Assembly (NCBI GenBank): GCA_009920765.1
Contig: RFZJ01000043.1
Location: forward strand, 1-34,102
Source of the DNA: Planctomycetota bacterium
GTDB lineage: Bacteria; Planctomycetota; Planctomycetia; Gemmatales; Gemmataceae
Direction of reading: 5' to 3'
Length of the DNA: 34,102 nt
The translations under genes were made by a program, and so were the position numbers. Shown here piece by piece: positions 31,405 through 34,102 of this stretch. Below the pieces are notes generated by a model. It saw nothing but the letters and a program-made list of their open reading frames with translations, was not told where the DNA came from and searched no databases. Numbering within the stretch: position 1 is the first letter of the stretch; each line of letters begins with the position of its first letter.

Positions 31405-32007
31405 CTAGCGACCCACTCCCGGGCCCTCGGGAAGGTTGCCCAAACTCCAGATCACCTTGTTGGCATGTTCAAAACCCAACACCGTTACACTGCCCGCACG
31501 AATTGCAAAATTGCTGCCACACTTCGCTGGCAGGCCAAGCCAGGTTGCTATGATGAAGCGTGAAAAATGACCATGTGAAAAAAGTGCGATATTACCTTCC
31601 ATCTTCGAGCATTTCTCAAGCAACTGTTGCGCCCTTGAATGCACCTGCTCGATATTTTCACCCTTGGGACAACCATCTCGCCAAATATCCCAACCTGGGT
31701 GCAGCTTCTGGATTTCATCCGTCTTCAAACCTTCGTAGGCACCATAATCCCACTCCAAAAGCAGGGGTTCAGGCTGCACCTGGAATTCCAAGCCACTGAG
31801 TTTTGCTGTGGTCATCGCTCTTGTCAGTGGACTTGATAGCACCGTGCTGAAAGTCATCTTACTTAACCAGGGCTTTAGTTCACTGGCAGCTTTTTCGCCT
31901 TTGGCAGTCAAGGGAATATCGCTTAACCCGGTATGCTGGCCACTCAGGCTCCAGGCGGTTTCAGCATGACGCATAACCCAGATTTGTGGGCGCTTGGTAT
32001 CGTTCAC
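31405..32007 (-). CDS. histidine phosphatase family protein (phosphoglycerate-mutase-like)
   Basis: 200 residues from GTG 32007 with CAGGAG about ten bases upstream. The catalytic phospho-histidine motif is VMRHAETAWS (RHAE variant of RHGE), followed by SGQHTGLSDIPLTAKG, SSPLTRAMTTA, EWDYGAYEG (acid/base Glu) and FSHGHFSRF with the second histidine. These are all the active-site elements of the GpmB/CobC branch of the family, which removes phosphate from small molecules such as sugar phosphates, phosphoglycerate or cobalamin intermediates. The substrate cannot be told from sequence. It lies 64 bases downstream of crcB on the same strand, possibly in one transcript. Confidence 0.9.
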   Translation of the reverse strand: MNDTKRPQIWVMRHAETAWSLSGQHTGLSDIPLTAKGEKAASELKPWLSKMTFSTVLSSPLTRAMTTAKLSGLEFQVQPEPLLLEWDYGAYEGLKTDEIQKLHPGWDIWRDGCPKGENIEQVHSRAQQLLEKCSKMEGNIALFSHGHFSRFIIATWLGLPAKCGSNFAIRAGSVTVLGFEHANKVIWSLGNLPEGPGVGR

Positions 32008-32071
32008 TAAATCAAACTCCTGTTAATTGAACTAAAAACAACCTGATGCAAACTTCAGATATGGTAACAAA

Positions 32072-32473
32072 TTAATTGGGAGGAAATAGTGCTTTCGTAC
32101 CATGCATACCAATGAATACTCCTAACAGACTAAGCAACACGCTGCTGATGGCATAGGCCATTGAGGGTAGAATTGCCCCCGCCTTAATGAGATTAAGCAT
32201 TTCGAGGCTGAAGCTCGAAAAAGTAGTAAACCCTCCACAAAACCCTGTGCCCAAGAGAAGATATGTTTCCATGCGAAAAGACGAGGATTCTCTTTCAAGA
32301 TAAAACTCTGCAACCACCCCCAAACAAATAGAACCTGAAACATTAATAATCAAGGTGGCCCAGGGAAACCCATCACTGACCCAGGGTTGGGCGTTTACCC
32401 CTTTGCCCATAAGAAAACGAGCAACGCCCCCAAGCGCACAACCCAAAGCAACCAGCATGATCTGCAAGGCCAT
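32072..32473 (-). CDS. crcB: fluoride channel FluC/CrcB
   Basis: 133 residues from ATG 32473, seven bases after GAGGAT. Four hydrophobic segments and the family motifs are present: LGGVARFLMG, WATLIINVSGSICLGV with the pore Asn, and GFCGGFTTFSSFSLE with the polar track and the Phe-rich box. FluC forms a dual-topology dimer in the inner membrane that exports fluoride. Only one copy is seen, consistent with a homodimer. The start is only three bases after the stop codon of the upstream exported protein, so translation is coupled and no room exists for a fluoride riboswitch directly before it. Confidence 0.93.
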   Translation of the reverse strand: MALQIMLVALGCALGGVARFLMGKGVNAQPWVSDGFPWATLIINVSGSICLGVVAEFYLERESSSFRMETYLLLGTGFCGGFTTFSSFSLEMLNLIKAGAILPSMAYAISSVLLSLLGVFIGMHGTKALFPPN

Positions 32474-32476
32474 CGA

Positions 32477-33919
32477 TTAATCCTCAAGTTCCAACTCGTA
32501 AGTGAAGTTGTTATTGGTCGAAGGTTTTTCTCCTTCAGGTACCTTTGCAGTTATTGTAATCTTCTTCCCTTCTTTCTTGAAGGCAAAAGCCCCGCCTGTA
32601 AAAGGATCTGCAGGAACTGGAACGATGGTAATTTTTTCGAGTGAATCGGGCCAGGCTTTATCAAACGCAGCCTGCATACGAATCGCTTCAATGATGCGAA
32701 GCGCTGCAATTCTTCGCTCCATTTTTGGGCCGGCTTCCATCACCCTGCTAACTGCGGGAAGAATCATCGCAGAAAATGTTCCCAGAGGAAAAGGTGACAA
32801 TACCGAAGTTTCAGGCTTCTTAATAGTTGCATCCAATTCCTTGATGCGCTTCCTTGCAACTGGATAAGGAATGCTGTTCCATTTAATCATGTTCTGGTAG
32901 GTTTTATCGTAGAGCAAAACTTCCGCCATGAAGATTATCTGCAAGGGCGTGATATTGGTAAGCATGGGTTCAGTGATGCCGTGCTCTAGAAGGGCCTTCT
33001 TTGCAGCTTCAATATTCAGAACCAAAGCAGCTTGAACAAGCATTTGTTTAAGGGAGCTTTTGTTATCCGAAACATTAAGCTGCTCGAGTAACGGGAATAC
33101 TTTCATCATTTCTTCCTGAGTAATCGGGGTAACTTTCCCTGAATAAAGCATGTCCCGCATTCCGGGGAATAAATTATCAATCATGAGAACTTCACCACCC
33201 AAACCGGTGCGGAAATCGACCAACGGTTGAGGCAGCGTGGTTAATGCCCAGTAAAGGTTCGGCGCTTTTTCATGGCTGATCAGTTCATCAATCCTTGGGA
33301 ACATCATTGTGCCTGCAGCTACCGCAACTAATCCTTGAATCAAGGTTGGACCTTCTCCTAGATGATGCGAAAGGGTAAGACCGGTCCTGATATCTGCAAG
33401 CGCCTTGTCGATTTCTCCTTTTTTTAACTGTACCCTGCAATCAATGGACAACGCCCTAGAAAACTCTCGCATCCCTTGCAAATCGGGAAGAAGCATTGAA
33501 ATACCATCCTTGCGAAGCTTGGCAAGCATATCCCAATCACAATAATTTTTTAAAGCTGAATCATGCAACTGCGTCAACATTCCCTGAGGGATGTTGATTT
33601 CTTTTTCATCAAGCTCCTTCAAGGGCACGGAAAGCCATTTCTCATACTTCTTTGAATATTCCTTATCGTTACGGTAGCTCATCCAGTCCGGGCTAAAGGC
33701 ACGGTAATACCCTTGAGCTGCATTCCCATTTACCTGGGTTCTGACTTCAGGATAAAGGGTGTATCGCAAAGCGGGGCTGGGTTCTGCCTTGGGTTTAATT
33801 TTAAGTTTATACACCGGAGTGTTGGCATTTGGTTGTACCTCGGGGGCTACTTGCGCATTCACAACAGTCACGAAAAGCAGACACGAAAATAAACAAGAGG
33901 TTCTGAAAAGAAGATGCAT
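32477..33919 (-). CDS. exported protein of unknown function
   Basis: 480 residues from ATG 33919, six bases after GGGAG. Residues 1-22 are a signal peptide (MHLLFRTSCLFSCLLFVTVVNA, then QVAPEVQPN). A proline-rich spacer is followed by a mostly helical region (about 75-400) with phrases such as EYSKKYEKWLSVPLKELDEKEI, LKNYCDWDMLAKLRKDGISMLLPDL and CRVQLKKGEIDKALADIRTGL. The C-terminal part ends in LEKITIVPVPADPFTGGAFAFKKEGKKITI, a pattern I associate with planctomycete proteins that carry a small pseudopilin-like or DUF1559-adjacent tail, although I cannot name the family. It is followed by crcB (three bases) and preceded by a partial gene (23 bases), all on the same strand. Confidence 0.75.
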   Translation of the reverse strand: MHLLFRTSCLFSCLLFVTVVNAQVAPEVQPNANTPVYKLKIKPKAEPSPALRYTLYPEVRTQVNGNAAQGYYRAFSPDWMSYRNDKEYSKKYEKWLSVPLKELDEKEINIPQGMLTQLHDSALKNYCDWDMLAKLRKDGISMLLPDLQGMREFSRALSIDCRVQLKKGEIDKALADIRTGLTLSHHLGEGPTLIQGLVAVAAGTMMFPRIDELISHEKAPNLYWALTTLPQPLVDFRTGLGGEVLMIDNLFPGMRDMLYSGKVTPITQEEMMKVFPLLEQLNVSDNKSSLKQMLVQAALVLNIEAAKKALLEHGITEPMLTNITPLQIIFMAEVLLYDKTYQNMIKWNSIPYPVARKRIKELDATIKKPETSVLSPFPLGTFSAMILPAVSRVMEAGPKMERRIAALRIIEAIRMQAAFDKAWPDSLEKITIVPVPADPFTGGAFAFKKEGKKITITAKVPEGEKPSTNNNFTYELELED

Positions 33920-33942
33920 GTTGAACTCCCTGAAGGAAAAAA

Positions 33943-34102
33943 TTATTGATGATAAAGCGAAAATTCTTTTTGAAGATCGGAAAGGGTTTCACCCTGCTCG
34001 CCTACGCCAACCGGTGAGAAGGAAGGCAGTTCGTTGGTCGACTCAAATACTTTACGGTACGCAAGAATACTATAAGGCTCGGATTTTGCAGGTTCGAGCA
34101 AT
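33943..34102 (-). CDS. C-terminal end of an unidentified protein, gene continues beyond the window
   Basis: A frame read leftwards from base 34101 stays open for 52 codons to a TAA at 33943. Its product contains SEPYSILAYRKVFESTN and, later, SLYHQ at the end. Codon use is like that of the neighbours, the other two minus-strand frames have stops or poor composition, and the next gene begins 23 bases on, as in an operon. No domain is recognisable in so short a piece. Confidence 0.6.
   Translation of the reverse strand, partial: LLEPAKSEPYSILAYRKVFESTNELPSFSPVGVGEQGETLSDLQKEFSLYHQ

Noticed and set aside
32474..32560. Possible fluoride riboswitch upstream of crcB
   Set aside because: The sequence before crcB is the coding end of the upstream gene, and I see no match to the crcB RNA motif.

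Overview
The window looks like a chromosomal segment of a member of the Planctomycetota with roughly half GC content. The evidence is the set of families present: a DUF1501 protein, a PVC-type CxxCH cytochrome with a dehydrogenase-like propeller, a DUF1559 pseudopilin with an H-X9-DG tail, small carboxypeptidase-regulatory-like lipoproteins, a DUF3472 protein, and a giant beta-helix/FG-GAP surface protein with an N-terminal LExR motif. Genus cannot be fixed from the sequence alone; Gemmatales-like or Pirellulales-like are both possible.

Layout. 1-2141 (+): 3' part of a DUF1501 gene and an exported beta-propeller protein, ending in a hairpin terminator. 2205-2705: a gene-free stretch full of hairpins and degenerate repeat debris. 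2706-11081 (-): one giant repetitive surface protein of about 2,790 residues, with its own promoter candidate. 11438-15773 (-): a two-gene unit of a PVC-type cytochrome and a neutral-ceramidase-like enzyme. 15881-18654 (+): an APC permease, then a SpoIIE-type phosphatase with a degenerate receiver domain. 18792-20924 (+): a leucine-rich-repeat protein and a CE15-like glucuronoyl esterase. 20944-22798 (-): a DUF1559 pseudopilin followed by two paralogous lipoproteins. 23032-31376 (+): a lipase-like alpha/beta hydrolase, a glucose-6-phosphate dehydrogenase fused to a cyclic-nucleotide-binding domain, a DUF3472 protein, and the sdhCAB operon of a type-B succinate dehydrogenase. 31405-34102 (-): a histidine phosphatase, a FluC/CrcB fluoride channel, an exported protein of unknown function, and the last codons of another gene.

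How they fit together. Much of the window serves the cell envelope and degradation of complex organic matter (ceramidase-like, glucuronoyl esterase, lipase-like hydrolase, PVC cytochrome, giant adhesin-like protein, pseudopilin). A metabolic block (Zwf fusion, succinate dehydrogenase) supplies NADPH and feeds the quinone pool. The most unusual object is the Zwf fusion: an intact G6PDH with a C-terminal cNMP-binding domain whose phosphate-binding cassette also looks intact. It suggests direct control of the entry to the oxidative pentose phosphate pathway by a cyclic nucleotide. Several genes are best started at GTG codons about six bases after a GGAG-like ribosome binding site, and several upstream regions carry perfect inverted repeats on or near the promoter.
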